From Bacillus sp. FJAT-27445 (lineage in GTDB: Bacteria > Bacillota > Bacilli > Bacillales > Cytobacillaceae), in assembly GCF_001510665.1 (NCBI RefSeq), contig NZ_LMTI01000001.1, forward strand, positions 352,024-416,023: a stretch of 64,000 nucleotides of DNA, read 5' to 3'. Numbering within the stretch: the first letter of the stretch is position 1; each line of letters opens with the position of its first letter. Shown here in pieces: positions 16,938-25,708 of the stretch. Under the pieces are notes generated by a model that was not told where the DNA came from, made no database searches, and saw only the letters and a program-made list of their open reading frames with translations. The translations under genes were made by a program, and so were the position numbers.

Positions 16938-17873
16938 GTGACAACCAAGGGCTAAAATCCAGTTGGGTTGTCAGAATAAGCCTGGATATATGACAACCAA
17001 GGGCTTAAATCCTGTTTGGTTGTCAGAATAAGCCCGGATATGTGACAAGCAAGGGCTAAAATCGGGTTGGGTTGTCAGAATAAGCCCGGATATGTGACAA
17101 ACAAGGGCTAAAATCCGCTTGGGTTGTCAGAATAAGCCCGTATATGTGACAAGCAAGAGCGAAAATCCGGTTGGGTTGTCAGAATAAACCTGGATATGTG
17201 ACAACCAAGGGCTAAAATCCGGTTGGGTTGTCAGAATAAGCCCGGATATGTGACAACCAAAGGGTTAAATCCAGATTTGTTGTCAGAATAAACCCGGATA
17301 TGTGACAAGCAAGAGCGAAAATCCGGTTGGGTTGTCAGAATAAACCCGGATATGTGACAAGCAAGAGCGAAAATCCGGTTGGGTTGTCAGAATAAGCCTG
17401 GATATATGACAACCAAGGGCTTAAATCCTGTTTGGTTGTCAGAATAAGCCCGGATATGTGACAACCAAAGGGGTAAATCCGGATTTGTTGTCAGAATAAA
17501 CCCGGATATGTGACAAGCAAGGGCTAAAATTCGGGTTGGTTGTCAGAATAACCCCGGATATGTGACAAGCAAAGGGTAAAATTGGGTTGGGTTGTCAGAA
17601 TAAACCTGGATATGTGACAACCAAGGGCTAAAATCCGGTTGGATTGTCAGAATAAACCCGGATAAGTGACAACCAAGGGCGAAAATCCGGGTTGGTTGTC
17701 AGAATAAGCCCGGATATGTGACAAGCAAGGGCTAAAATCCGGTTGGGTTGTCAGAATAAACCTGGATATGTGACAAGCAAGGGCTAAAATCCGGTTGGGT
17801 TGTCAGAATAAACCTGGATATGTGACAAGCAAGGGCTAAAATCGGGTTGGGTTTTCACGAAAACCCCGGATAA
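16938..17873. repeat. Tandem array of 18 units, exactly 52 bp each
   Basis: Units begin at 16938 and every 52 bp to 17822, with no insertion or deletion across 936 bp. Each reads GTGACAANCAAGGGCTAAAA, then about TCCGGTTGGGTTGTCAGAAT and AARCCYGGATAT. TGACAACC and GGTTGTCA form an inverted repeat inside each unit (35 bp) followed by a 17-bp link. Units 2 and 10 are identical, as are 16 and 17, showing duplication by unequal exchange. Because 52 is not a multiple of three it is not a protein repeat, and there are no unique spacers or cas genes, so it is not CRISPR. It fills the upstream side of the LysM-GH18 gene. Confidence 0.95.
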
Positions 17874-17963
17874 GTTAAAGTTAATAAAATAGAAGAGTTC
17901 ATTAATCAACTAAGTCTGACGAAGACATATTTGGCAGCAAAAAATACAGGAGGTAAATTAAAA

Positions 17964-17990
17964 AAAGGAACGGCGATTAGCCGTTCCTTT
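17964..17990. terminator. Bidirectional terminator
   Basis: AAAGGAACGGC and GCCGTTCCTTT form a perfect 11-bp stem with loop GATTA, 13 bp beyond the stop of the minus-strand secreted protein gene. Confidence 0.85.
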
Positions 17991-18002
17991 GATTCTAGTT
18001 AT

Positions 18003-18359
18003 CTATTCTTGCGGAACCCCTGCATAAGCGCCATTGATAAAAACATGGTATTCAACTTCTCCATCTGCTTTAACAAAAGGAACACCGATCATAACAAGTG
18101 TAGGAAAAGGATTAATAACTTCAATAGAGTGGGCTCCGTTCCAGTTATAACCCTTTGACCAAAGATCAGCTTTTACATCTTTAAATACTTTGCTGCTCAA
18201 TAATCCCGCAACGTTTACATTTCTGTCCGCTCCGGAAATAGGGACCCAAGAATGGCAATCGCAAGGCGGTTCTGCCGCCTGTACTGCATTCCCCGGAACT
18301 GCAAATACCCCAAAAGCCAGCGCACCGCTGAATAAAACTGCCAACAACTTTTTCTTCAA
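18003..18359 (-). CDS. Small secreted protein with CxC motif, unknown function
   Basis: 118 residues (120 if the upstream ATG at 18365 is used). The TTG at 18359 is preferred because AGGGAGG is seven bases upstream, whereas the ATG is only one or two bases from it. Lys-rich N-terminus, hydrophobic core LLAVLFSGALAFGVFAV and an AxA site before AEPPCDCHSW give a clear Sec signal peptide. The mature part is about 90 residues with CDC near its start and several aromatic residues. Not recognised. A strong terminator follows. Confidence 0.7.
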   Translation of the reverse strand: MKKKLLAVLFSGALAFGVFAVPGNAVQAAEPPCDCHSWVPISGADRNVNVAGLLSSKVFKDVKADLWSKGYNWNGAHSIEVINPFPTLVMIGVPFVKADGEVEYHVFINGAYAGVPQE

Positions 18360-18584
18360 ATTCATTCCTCCCTTTTTTCACGATACTTATCCTTATTTCT
18401 AGGACTTTTGTCAAAACCCTTCTTTTTTCGAGGAAACAAGTGAGAAATTAAACAGAATATGTCAAAACTGTGACTTATTTTGCAGAAATTTCCCAATAAA
18501 ACTTCACGCTAAATGTGAACATTTTGTGACAAAAGACTATTAATTCTGTTAATATAGTTAAAAAGGAGAGAAGAGGGTGGGGGA

Positions 18585-18785
18585 ATGGGGCGGATTTTAA
18601 AATTCTTTTATCTGGCGCTTGGCTTTTACTGTTTGGTTAGTGTCTTTGTACAGGGGTATAAGCATGAATACCAGCAAATGGTTTTATCTTTTTTCCTGGC
18701 TTTATTTAATGTTGGGCTATATTCGCTATTTAAAAAGGAAGGCAGTGTTCCACAACTGCGGATGATTAAAGGCGGACGAAGTTAG
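18585..18785 (+). CDS. Small membrane protein, unknown
   Basis: 66 residues with two hydrophobic helices (about 5-23 and 30-48) and a basic tail (RMIKGGRS). ATG at 18585 follows GAGGGTGGGGGA; GTTAATATAG about 40 bp earlier could be a -10 region. The short hydrophobic composition and a hairpin directly downstream support a real small gene. Family not recognised. Confidence 0.55.
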   Translation: MGRILKFFYLALGFYCLVSVFVQGYKHEYQQMVLSFFLALFNVGLYSLFKKEGSVPQLRMIKGGRS

Positions 18786-18805
18786 GGGTTTCTAATAGAT
18801 TTATA

Positions 18806-18844
18806 AAGACAGTTTCAGAGGATTTTTCCCAATGAAACTGTCTT
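18806..18844 (+). terminator. Hairpin after the small membrane protein gene
   Basis: AAGACAGTTTC and GAAACTGTCTT form a perfect 11-bp stem, followed by only a weak T run (CTTCATCC). Probable terminator or transcript-end hairpin. Confidence 0.5.
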
Positions 18845-18890
18845 CATCCAGAAAGAGAACCTCCATTATAAAATCATCCGAGTTTCATAC

Positions 18891-18926
18891 AAAAAGCAGG
18901 CGCCCCAGCGGGAAGCCTGCTTTTTA
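18891..18926. terminator. Terminator of the qox operon
   Basis: AAAAAGCAGGC and GCCTGCTTTTT form a perfect 11-bp stem, T-rich on both strands, 11 bp beyond the qoxD stop. Confidence 0.85.
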
Positions 18927-18937
18927 AAATTAATCGA

Positions 18938-19237
18938 TTAATGGGAGTGGCCAGAGGTCAGCACCCAGATTGATCCTGCAACAATGATGATTGCCAGGAA
19001 GAAGGCATAGAGCATATTGATGGAATTGACTGTTTTGTCTTCTCCTTCTCTCAAATGCATGAATAACAATAATTGAATTGCTGCTTGAATGAAGGCAAGA
19101 GAGCCAATTATCACCATAATTACTTTTGCCGGAAGGGACGTCATCAATGCGACCCATGCTGCCCCAAACGTCAGGACGAGCGAAGTGAAAAATCCAAGGA
19201 CATGGCTGATAGGAAAACGATTCGTTTGATGATTCAT
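18938..19237 (-). CDS. qoxD: Cytochrome aa3 quinol oxidase subunit IV
   Basis: 99 residues, three helices (about 12-33, 38-60, 72-94) with SHVLGFFTSLVLTFGAAW and QLLLFMHLREGEDKT, the CtaF/QoxD pattern. The C-terminus is TSGHSH. Subunit IV assists assembly around copper B. The ATG follows the qoxC stop directly (TAAATG), so translation depends on coupling. Last gene of qoxABCD. Confidence 0.92.
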   Translation of the reverse strand: MNHQTNRFPISHVLGFFTSLVLTFGAAWVALMTSLPAKVIMVIIGSLAFIQAAIQLLLFMHLREGEDKTVNSINMLYAFFLAIIIVAGSIWVLTSGHSH

Positions 19238-19843
19238 TTAATTCACCAACCCTGCTAAATAAACGAATGTAAATACGAAAATCCAAACAACGTCAAGGAA
19301 GTGCCAGTACAATCCAAAAATGAAGGCTTTACGTGCCGTTACTGGTGTCAAACCACGCTTCAGCAGTTGGATGATGAGCAGAATTGCCCAGCCAATTCCA
19401 ATTGTCACGTGAAGGCCGTGTGTGCCAAGCAAGACGAAAAAGCTTGAAAGAAACGCACTTGTCTGCCAGGTTGCTCCTTCATGAACGTAATGGATGAATT
19501 CACGGATTTCCATGGTGAGGAATCCTGCGCCGAGAAGGAGGGTCAGGATAAACCAGATAATCATAGCCTTCATGTCGTTCCTGCGCATTTGGTAAATCGC
19601 TATACCCATAGTAAAGCTGCTTGTTAATAGGAGGAACGTTTGAATCAAGACGTCCCTGATGATAAAAATGTCCTGCTGTGTTGGGCCGCCCGCATGGCGC
19701 TGGCCCAACACTCCATAAACACTGAAAAGGGTGGCGAAGAGAACAATTTCAGCCCCAAGGAAAACCCAAAATCCAAGGATGTTCATCTTATTTTGTTCAG
19801 TCTGCAATTCCAGAGGAACGGCTGTATGCACATTAGCTGACAT
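19238..19843 (-). CDS. qoxC: Cytochrome aa3 quinol oxidase subunit III
   Basis: 201 residues with five helices and no extra domain, as expected for QoxC. Motifs are NILGFWVFLGAEIVLFATLFSVY, TSSFTMGIAIYQM, FFVLLGTHGLHVTIGIGW and LYWHFLDVVWIFVFTFVYL. AAGGAG precedes the ATG, which overlaps the qoxB end by 11 bp. Subunit III stabilises proton uptake by the oxidase. Confidence 0.94.
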   Translation of the reverse strand: MSANVHTAVPLELQTEQNKMNILGFWVFLGAEIVLFATLFSVYGVLGQRHAGGPTQQDIFIIRDVLIQTFLLLTSSFTMGIAIYQMRRNDMKAMIIWFILTLLLGAGFLTMEIREFIHYVHEGATWQTSAFLSSFFVLLGTHGLHVTIGIGWAILLIIQLLKRGLTPVTARKAFIFGLYWHFLDVVWIFVFTFVYLAGLVN

Positions 19844-21809
19844 GGTTCTTCACTCCTTTTCCAAATTTTCTCCACTTGCGCTCTGTTTCGATGATTTCGT
19901 CCTTATGGACATGGAATCCATCGTTGTAATCGAAGGATCGGAAGGCGAGCCCGGCAAAAATGCCAAGTCCGACAACGCCAGCAGCGATTGTCCATTCGAA
20001 GACAAGCAGGAATCCGGAAATTCCGAATATAACTCCCATATAAATTGGAATCCAGGAATTGCTTGGCATGTGGATTTCTTCAACCTTAGATTCATTTAAT
20101 GGCTGTAGTTCATTATTTTTTTTCATATGCCAAAATGCATCAAGTGTCTTAATCTCCGGTATGCTTGCAAAATTGTAATGCTGGACAGGGGTTGCAGTTG
20201 CCCATTCAAGCGTCCTTGCATCCCATGGATCATTTCCAACATTTCTGTCCGCATGGCGCGTGCTGTAGTAAATGTTATAACAGAATGCCGCGAAGCCTGC
20301 GGCAAGGATAAACGAGCCAATCGCTGACAGCATCATCAGCGGGCCGAAGCCTGTTTCAGCTGAATATGTGTACGCGCGGCGTACGGCACCGTCAAGGCCA
20401 AGGAAGAACATTGGCATGAATGTCAGGTTGAAGCCAATGTTAAACAGCCAAAAATGCCATTTTCCGATACGTTCATTGAGTGTGAAACCGAACATTTTCG
20501 GCCACCAGTAATACATACCTGCGAAGATTGGATACACAACCCCTGGAATCAATACGTAGTGGAAGTGCGCCACAAGGAACAATGTATTATGGTACTGGTA
20601 ATCGGCTGCCGCCATTCCAAGCATAACGCCAGTTACCCCGCCGATAACGAAGGTTGGCACGAATGCGAGCGACCACATCATCGGTGTAGTAAACCGGATC
20701 CGGCCCTTCCTCATTGTGAACAGCCAGTTGAATATTTTAACCCCGGTCGGAATTGCGATCGCCATTGTTGTAATCGAGAAGATCGAGTTTGCCGCCGGGC
20801 TATTGCCCATTGTATAGAAATGGTGGACCCAGACGAGCATGCTCAATACGGAAATTACGACGATCGAACCGACCATTGCTTTATAGCCATAAAGCGTTTT
20901 TCTCGCAAAAGTCGAAATGATATCTGATAGTATCCCGAATGCCGGCAGGACAACGATATAAACCTCCGGGTGTCCCCAAAGCCAGAACAGGTTAGCCCAC
21001 AGCATGTCGATTCCGCCGCCGGAAACCGTAAAGAAGTGCGTTCCGAAAACACGGTCAAATGTCATTAGCGCAAGGGCAACCGTAAAGATCGGGAAGCTTG
21101 CGGTAATAATGATTGAAGTGATGAACGTTGTCCAGGAGAACATTGGCATCTTCATCAATGTCATGCCTTTTGTACGCATTTTAAGAATGGTGACGACAAA
21201 GTTGATACCGGTCATCAGTGTTCCAGCCCCGGCGATTTGCAGGGCTACGGCATAAAAGTTGTTCCCGATTCCCGGGCTGAATTCCTTCCCTGCGAGCGGG
21301 AAGTAGGAGGTCCAGCCTGCGTCAGGCGAACCGCCGATGACAAAACTTACGTTGAATAGCATCGCCCCGCTGAAAGTAAGCCAGAAACTTAGTGCGTTCA
21401 ACTGAGGGAAGGCGACGTCCCTTGCGCCAATCTGGAGAGGGACTGCAAAGTTCATAAGGCCAACCAAAAGCGGCATTGCAACGAACAAGATCATGATGAC
21501 GCCGTGAGTCGTAAATACTTCATTATAGTGCTGCGCATTCAAGAATGAATTTTCCGGTACGGCAGTCTGTGCTTTCATCATCAAGCCGTCGACGCCGCCG
21601 CGGAAGAACATCAGGACCCCGACAAGGATGTACATTATCCCGATTTTTTTATGGTCAACGGTTGTGAGCCAGTTGTCCCATAGCCATCTCCATTTTTTAA
21701 AATAAGAAATGGCTGCCACAACCCCGATGGAAGTCAGAGCGATTGCAATTTGCGATGCGAAAATCAGTGGATCACCTGTTACAAAAAATTCGTCCCATTT
21801 AATGCCCAC
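19833..21809 (-). CDS. qoxB: Cytochrome aa3 quinol oxidase subunit I
   Basis: 658 residues starting MGIKWDEFFVTGDPLI at a GTG (21809) with GGAGGTGA five bases upstream; the frame runs on to 21854 inside qoxA. Haem-copper signature residues are visible: TTHGVIMILF (haem a ligand), WGHPEVYIVVLPAFGI (CuB His with crosslinked Tyr), HHFYTMG (two CuB His) and HFHYVLIPG (haem ligands). It contains the binuclear centre where quinol electrons reduce O2, coupled to proton pumping. Closely resembles B. subtilis QoxB from end to end. Confidence 0.95.
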   Translation of the reverse strand: MGIKWDEFFVTGDPLIFASQIAIALTSIGVVAAISYFKKWRWLWDNWLTTVDHKKIGIMYILVGVLMFFRGGVDGLMMKAQTAVPENSFLNAQHYNEVFTTHGVIMILFVAMPLLVGLMNFAVPLQIGARDVAFPQLNALSFWLTFSGAMLFNVSFVIGGSPDAGWTSYFPLAGKEFSPGIGNNFYAVALQIAGAGTLMTGINFVVTILKMRTKGMTLMKMPMFSWTTFITSIIITASFPIFTVALALMTFDRVFGTHFFTVSGGGIDMLWANLFWLWGHPEVYIVVLPAFGILSDIISTFARKTLYGYKAMVGSIVVISVLSMLVWVHHFYTMGNSPAANSIFSITTMAIAIPTGVKIFNWLFTMRKGRIRFTTPMMWSLAFVPTFVIGGVTGVMLGMAAADYQYHNTLFLVAHFHYVLIPGVVYPIFAGMYYWWPKMFGFTLNERIGKWHFWLFNIGFNLTFMPMFFLGLDGAVRRAYTYSAETGFGPLMMLSAIGSFILAAGFAAFCYNIYYSTRHADRNVGNDPWDARTLEWATATPVQHYNFASIPEIKTLDAFWHMKKNNELQPLNESKVEEIHMPSNSWIPIYMGVIFGISGFLLVFEWTIAAGVVGLGIFAGLAFRSFDYNDGFHVHKDEIIETERKWRKFGKGVKNHVS

Positions 21810-22809
21810 TATGCTCACCTCCGTGTGATTCGCTTGAATGGGTATCACTATCATGGTGATGTCCCGATTCTTCGGTTACTGCATCTTTATTTTTATAGTT
21901 GTTCTCGTCCTCGAAAATTTTCCCTGGCCATCCGTGGCCGCGGTCATACATTTCTGGGTTTAGATAGTTTTTAGAATTACTGTCGGAATGGTCAACCCAC
22001 TCTAGATGAGTGTTGGAGTACGTTTCCCGGCCAAGGTGGGAAGGCTCAAGTTTTTTCTCGTACTCTTTTTCCGTCAGCTTCGGTGCCGTTTCTTTTACTT
22101 CCTTCACCCATTTTTCGAAGTCTGCGTGGGTCATGGACTGGACTTCGAAATTCTGTTCAGCGAAGCCACGCCCGTTAAAGTTGGAATTTTTCCCAACGTA
22201 GGAGCCAGGATGGTCCGCAACAAGATAGAGCTGGGTTTCCGCATGGGCCATCGTGTATTTTTGCCCGCCAAGAGCCGGAATCCAGAAGCTGTTCATTGTT
22301 CCTGCCGATGTCAATTTGAAATCAATCGGCCTGTCCTCAGGGATGTTGACATAGTTAACTGTCTCAATTCCCTGTTCCGGATAGCTGAAGATCCATTTCC
22401 AGTCAGCTGAAGTAACTTTAATGACCAGCGGTTCCTTGTTTTCATAGCCTTTAGGGATCTTTTCAGTCGCATAGATTGTTTTAACAGTCGGAATAGTCAA
22501 TGCGATGATGATAATGATAGGGATGACGGTCCAAATCGTTTCAATGATTGCACTTCCATGTTCCTCTGGCGGTTCATAATCCATATTGTCCTTGCGTTCG
22601 CGGTACTTCCAGACAATATAAATGAACAGGGCAAACACAACAAACACGACAAGAAGCATCAAAACAATCGAGTAGTTGATTAATCCCGTGATTTCCCTTG
22701 CTACAGGACCCTGTGGGTTAAATACAACCATGTTGTTTTCACAGGCTCCCAGAATGGAAACAGTAAAAACCGAAAGCAAAAATACCATAAAACTCTTTAC
22801 CTTTTTCAC
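21799..22809 (-). CDS. qoxA: Cytochrome aa3 quinol oxidase subunit II, lipoprotein
   Basis: 336 residues. A type II signal peptide ends in SILGAC with lipid-carrying Cys23, then two helices at about 42-65 and 85-110 and a cupredoxin-like domain (SADWKWIFSYPEQ, NSFWIPALGGQKYTM). The CuA ligands of cytochrome c oxidases are absent, so it is a quinol oxidase. The C-terminal 35 residues are unusually rich in His, Ser, Asp and Glu (GHHHDSDTHSSESHGGEHSGH without the last residue), possibly metal-binding. GTG start at 22809 with AAGGAG upstream. Head of qoxABCD. Confidence 0.93.
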   Translation of the reverse strand: MKKVKSFMVFLLSVFTVSILGACENNMVVFNPQGPVAREITGLINYSIVLMLLVVFVVFALFIYIVWKYRERKDNMDYEPPEEHGSAIIETIWTVIPIIIIIALTIPTVKTIYATEKIPKGYENKEPLVIKVTSADWKWIFSYPEQGIETVNYVNIPEDRPIDFKLTSAGTMNSFWIPALGGQKYTMAHAETQLYLVADHPGSYVGKNSNFNGRGFAEQNFEVQSMTHADFEKWVKEVKETAPKLTEKEYEKKLEPSHLGRETYSNTHLEWVDHSDSNSKNYLNPEMYDRGHGWPGKIFEDENNYKNKDAVTEESGHHHDSDTHSSESHGGEHSGH

Positions 22810-22918
22810 TTCCTCAGCTCCTTAAAATAATCCAGTTTGTTCAATGCATCACAAACTAACATTCTATGGATCGATGTGGAGAAGTCCATAGAGATATCGA
22901 CTATATACGATTACTATG

Positions 22919-22934
22919 TGTGACATTTATCACA
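22919..22934. promoter_or_regulatory. FNR/CRP-type palindrome upstream of qoxA
   Basis: TGTGACATTTATCACA matches TGTGA-N6-TCACA exactly and extends to an 18-bp palindrome GTGTGACATTTATCACAC. In Bacillus this is the FNR consensus, while Rex prefers TTGTGAA-N4-TTCACAA. It lies 110 bp before the qoxA start. A second inverted repeat, CTATGGA/TCCATAG at 22864-22891, is nearer the gene. Regulator assignment is inference. Confidence 0.5.
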
Positions 22935-23127
22935 CTCATAGATTCATTGCTATTTTAACATAGAAAATAAGCGGGGTAGGCGGGGAGATTGTGAACAAAA
23001 TATGAAAACAATAATTGTAAAATAGTTTCCTTTGTCTTCCTATTAAAAACCGAAAAACCGAAAAAGTTTGTTAAACTTTCTGATAACTAGTACCATATTA
23101 ATTAAGAAACTGCAGAGGGAGGTAATT

Positions 23128-23970
23128 ATGGAAAGAGAATTAAGCTTGTTAGGGGAGAAATTGTACGAGAGAAGGTTTGAAATTGCCGAAAAGGTCAATA
23201 ACATTAGGCTATCAGAGGCAACATTTGAACAAAGGCAGCTTCTTTCAGCAACCATTTCAAATCAACATATCATTAATATAAGGGCTAACTTTGTATCCAT
23301 GTTCGCCGAAGCTCTTTTTCTTGGAATCAGCAAAGATGAGGCGTACGAAAAGATTGAAAAGTGGGGAAGGGATACAGGCGAATATACACATAGTTTGGGC
23401 ATTCCCCTGGATGAAGCTCTGAAGGATACTAGTTATTATCGTACTTTTATAAGTGAGGTTTTGGAAGAAGAAGTGGAGAAGCACAATATGTCGGTTAAGA
23501 CAGTTTTCGCTGTTTCCAGGAGAATCGACCCGCTGCTTGATCATGCGGTCTATTGTTTCAGCCTCACGTACGTACATTATTATAAGAAAAATCTAGAAGC
23601 ATCCAAAACAGCGTTCCTCGAACTGTCTGTTCCTGTTGTTCCGCTTACGAATGGTATCGCAATCCTGCCATTAATCGGAAACATCGACACCGAAAGGGCG
23701 CAGCTGATTATGGAAGAAGCGCTTCAGGAAGCAGTCAAGTTAAAACTCTCGACGCTGATTATTGACCTTTCAGGGGTTATGATTGTCGATACGATGGTGT
23801 CTGACCAGTTGTTTAAGGTCATTTCCTCCCTTGAACTCATTGGGGTAAAATCGATAATGACAGGCATTCGCCCTGAAATCGCCCAAACCGTTATTAAAAT
23901 GGGAATCGATTTCAAAAATGTTGCCATAAAAGCATCCTTACAGCAAGCTTTCAAAGAACTGGTTAAATGA
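23128..23970 (+). CDS. RsbR-family stressosome protein with STAS domain
   Basis: 280 residues from ATG 23128 (GAGGGAGG seven bases upstream). The N-terminal 150 residues are the non-haem globin-like sensor of RsbR paralogues (HIINIRANFVSMFAEAL, SVKTVFAVSRRIDPLLDHAV). The C-terminal 110 form a STAS domain with PLIGNIDTERAQ and IIDLSGVMIVDTMV, holding both Thr residues that RsbT phosphorylates in RsbRA, followed by GIRPEIAQTVIKMGI. It would join the cytoplasmic stressosome that triggers SigB. No rsbS/rsbT nearby; solitary RsbR paralogues are common. Confidence 0.88.
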   Translation: MERELSLLGEKLYERRFEIAEKVNNIRLSEATFEQRQLLSATISNQHIINIRANFVSMFAEALFLGISKDEAYEKIEKWGRDTGEYTHSLGIPLDEALKDTSYYRTFISEVLEEEVEKHNMSVKTVFAVSRRIDPLLDHAVYCFSLTYVHYYKKNLEASKTAFLELSVPVVPLTNGIAILPLIGNIDTERAQLIMEEALQEAVKLKLSTLIIDLSGVMIVDTMVSDQLFKVISSLELIGVKSIMTGIRPEIAQTVIKMGIDFKNVAIKASLQQAFKELVK

Positions 23971-24079
23971 CGAAAATATTTCACAATTTTTTTAAAAAAG
24001 GCCATCGCTTTTTCTCTTATTCTTCACTATACTTAAAAAGTAATTTTACCAGTACATAGTTTAAGAGAGAAGGCTCGGC

Positions 24080-24919
24080 ATGTGGTTCTTGGGAGCAATC
24101 GTGACAACGGTTTGTTTCGGGGTAAACAACGCAATCTTTAAATGGAGTACCGGAAAAGGGTATTCAAAGGTTTCTCTGCAATTTTTCTTTTATTTAACCG
24201 CATTTTTTCTTTCGCTTGGGTATGGGCTTGCAGCCGGGGGCTTAAAGTTTTCGTTTATTTCCGTGCTGCTCGGCGCGGCAATCGGCATCCTGAATGCAAA
24301 CGGCAATATCCAGATGTCGAAGGCCTATGAGAAGGGGCCTGCGAGCCTGACTTCGCCTATCATATCATCCAATGCTGTGTTTCCTGTCCTAAGTGCGGGC
24401 CTGATTTTCCATGAACAAATCAGCGCCATGCAATGGGTCGGAATCCTGATCATCCTCTCATCCGTGGCGGCCATCCAATACACGCCGGGCAGAGGTGAAG
24501 GGAAGTCCGATTACCACGCCTGGATATACAGGATCACCCTTGCGATTTTATCCTTTGGCACACTTGGGATTTTGATGAAGCTTGGAACGACGATGAGCAT
24601 CAGTTCAATCAGCATCCTTGTTTCGATGTATGGCGGAGGAGGCATTTATTTATTGGTAGTGATTCTTTCCGGAAGAGAACCATCGGGGAAACAGGAAATG
24701 AAGGTCGGCGCCATTGTCGGCCTGATAAGCATTGCCGGGTACAGCAGCTATTTTTTCGCTCTGAAGACAGGGATCGCAAGCATCGTCTTCCCGCTGATCA
24801 GCCTGAATTGCTTGATTGTCGTTTTCACTGGTTGTCTCCTCTTTAAGGAAAAAATCCGCGCCTATCAGCTAGTCGGAGTTTTATCAGCCCTATTAGGTAT
24901 CGTGCTCATAAAGATTTGA
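24080..24919 (+). CDS. EamA/DMT-family transporter
   Basis: 279 residues with ten predicted helices in two five-helix halves. Typical features are GAIVTTVCFGVNNAIFKW at the start, AKAYEKGPASLTSPIISSNAVFPVLSA-like text in helix 4 and IVFPLISLNCLIVVFTGCLLFKEKI near the end. Drug/metabolite exporters of this kind move small metabolites; the substrate cannot be predicted. GAGAGAAGG precedes the ATG. It stands alone between a STAS gene and a terminator. Confidence 0.85.
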   Translation: MWFLGAIVTTVCFGVNNAIFKWSTGKGYSKVSLQFFFYLTAFFLSLGYGLAAGGLKFSFISVLLGAAIGILNANGNIQMSKAYEKGPASLTSPIISSNAVFPVLSAGLIFHEQISAMQWVGILIILSSVAAIQYTPGRGEGKSDYHAWIYRITLAILSFGTLGILMKLGTTMSISSISILVSMYGGGGIYLLVVILSGREPSGKQEMKVGAIVGLISIAGYSSYFFALKTGIASIVFPLISLNCLIVVFTGCLLFKEKIRAYQLVGVLSALLGIVLIKI

Positions 24920-24925
24920 GTTTCG

Positions 24926-24962
24926 AAGGCTCCCTGCCAAATGTAACGGGGAGCTTTTTTTT
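24926..24962 (+). terminator. Rho-independent terminator
   Basis: GGCTCCC and GGGGAGC flank TGCCAAATGTAAC, followed by eight T, nine bases past the transporter stop. Confidence 0.8.
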
Positions 24963-25122
24963 CTGTTGAAGTGTTGTTAAAAGCCGATTCTAAAAATATA
25001 ACCATTTCGCCATAACTTTTTGAAAGAAATGTTAACTTATCGAATTCACCTATGAAATGGCTTAGGGTTCCTTTACCATAAGTATGGATAAGATTCATTT
25101 TAGAAGAAAAGGGGGCGAGAGC

Positions 25123-25356
25123 ATGGTCGTATCCGGATACTACATTGATACAATCGAGGGCAAGGCATTATCAGCGGCAATCGCAATTGGTAAAATCAAA
25201 GGCGTGGATGTACGCCATATTGAGGAAAACAAAAAGATCATGGTAATAATTGAAAGTGATACACCCGGCCAAAACGATACCATATCCGACTCCCTTAAAT
25301 ATATTGATGGGGTTTTGAGTACATCCGTCGTATACAGTAATTACAACGGGAAATAA
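25123..25356 (+). CDS. NapD-like molybdoenzyme chaperone
   Basis: 77 residues from ATG 25123 (GGGGGCGAGAG upstream). The order VVSGYYIDTIEGK, GVDVRHIEENKKIMVIIES and YIDGVLSTSVVYSNYNG matches the NapD fold: beta strand, helix, PGVEV-like turn, VVVIE strand, and GVL.ASLVY near the C-terminus. NapD proteins bind the Tat signal of a molybdoenzyme before export. No molybdoenzyme gene is in the window, so the partner must lie elsewhere. Assignment rests on pattern similarity over a short protein. Confidence 0.65.
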   Translation: MVVSGYYIDTIEGKALSAAIAIGKIKGVDVRHIEENKKIMVIIESDTPGQNDTISDSLKYIDGVLSTSVVYSNYNGK

Positions 25357-25428
25357 AGTTTCCTGTTTTAACGCATGTTTTTGCTGATGTACCGGGATAC
25401 TAGGGGAAAAGGATAAAGAGGTGCGCAA

Positions 25429-25584
25429 ATGGTAAAGTGGGATGAACAAGGTGCCCCGAACAACAATCTTTCCCCGAAAACAATCAAAACATCCAAGCTT
25501 TTGGGAAAGACACCAGAGTTTTCAGAGGAGCTCTCCGACGGTGGAGAGAGGAACAGATACATTGAAAATAGGGAAAATAAATAG
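25429..25584 (+). CDS. Small acidic protein, 51 residues, unknown
   Basis: ATG at 25429 with AAAGAGGTG six bases upstream opens a 51-codon frame ending TAG. The product begins MVKWDEQGAPNNNLSPKT and is rich in Asn, Lys, Glu and Ser with no hydrophobic segment, so a soluble, possibly disordered peptide. The ribosome site and codon use support it. I do not recognise it. Confidence 0.5.
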   Translation: MVKWDEQGAPNNNLSPKTIKTSKLLGKTPEFSEELSDGGERNRYIENRENK

Positions 25585-25674
25585 TGAGAAAAGCGCAATC
25601 GCCCGTTTAGTGCCGTATGCACAGGATGCCCCGCTAGGCGCTGGGCACGGGAGCTAGACAAATTTTCTTATGTA

Positions 25675-25706
25675 AAAAAAAGCGATGCGCGCAGCATCGC
25701 TTTTTC
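25675..25706. terminator. Bidirectional terminator
   Basis: AAAAAAGCGATGC and GCATCGCTTTTT enclose GCGCA. It follows the minus-strand holin-like gene by three bases and nearly duplicates the hairpin at 26059-26091. Confidence 0.85.
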
Positions 25707-25708
25707 AT

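Noticed and set aside
16938-17873. Possible CRISPR array
   Set aside because: The whole 52-bp unit is repeated; there are no unique spacers between repeats and no cas genes in the window.
17931-18158. 75-residue plus-strand ORF
   Set aside because: It runs through a perfect terminator hairpin and the antisense of the secreted-protein gene.
20454-20927. 157-residue plus-strand ORF inside qoxB
   Set aside because: It is antisense to highly conserved oxidase sequence, and its composition (many His, Cys, Asn) is typical of shadow frames.
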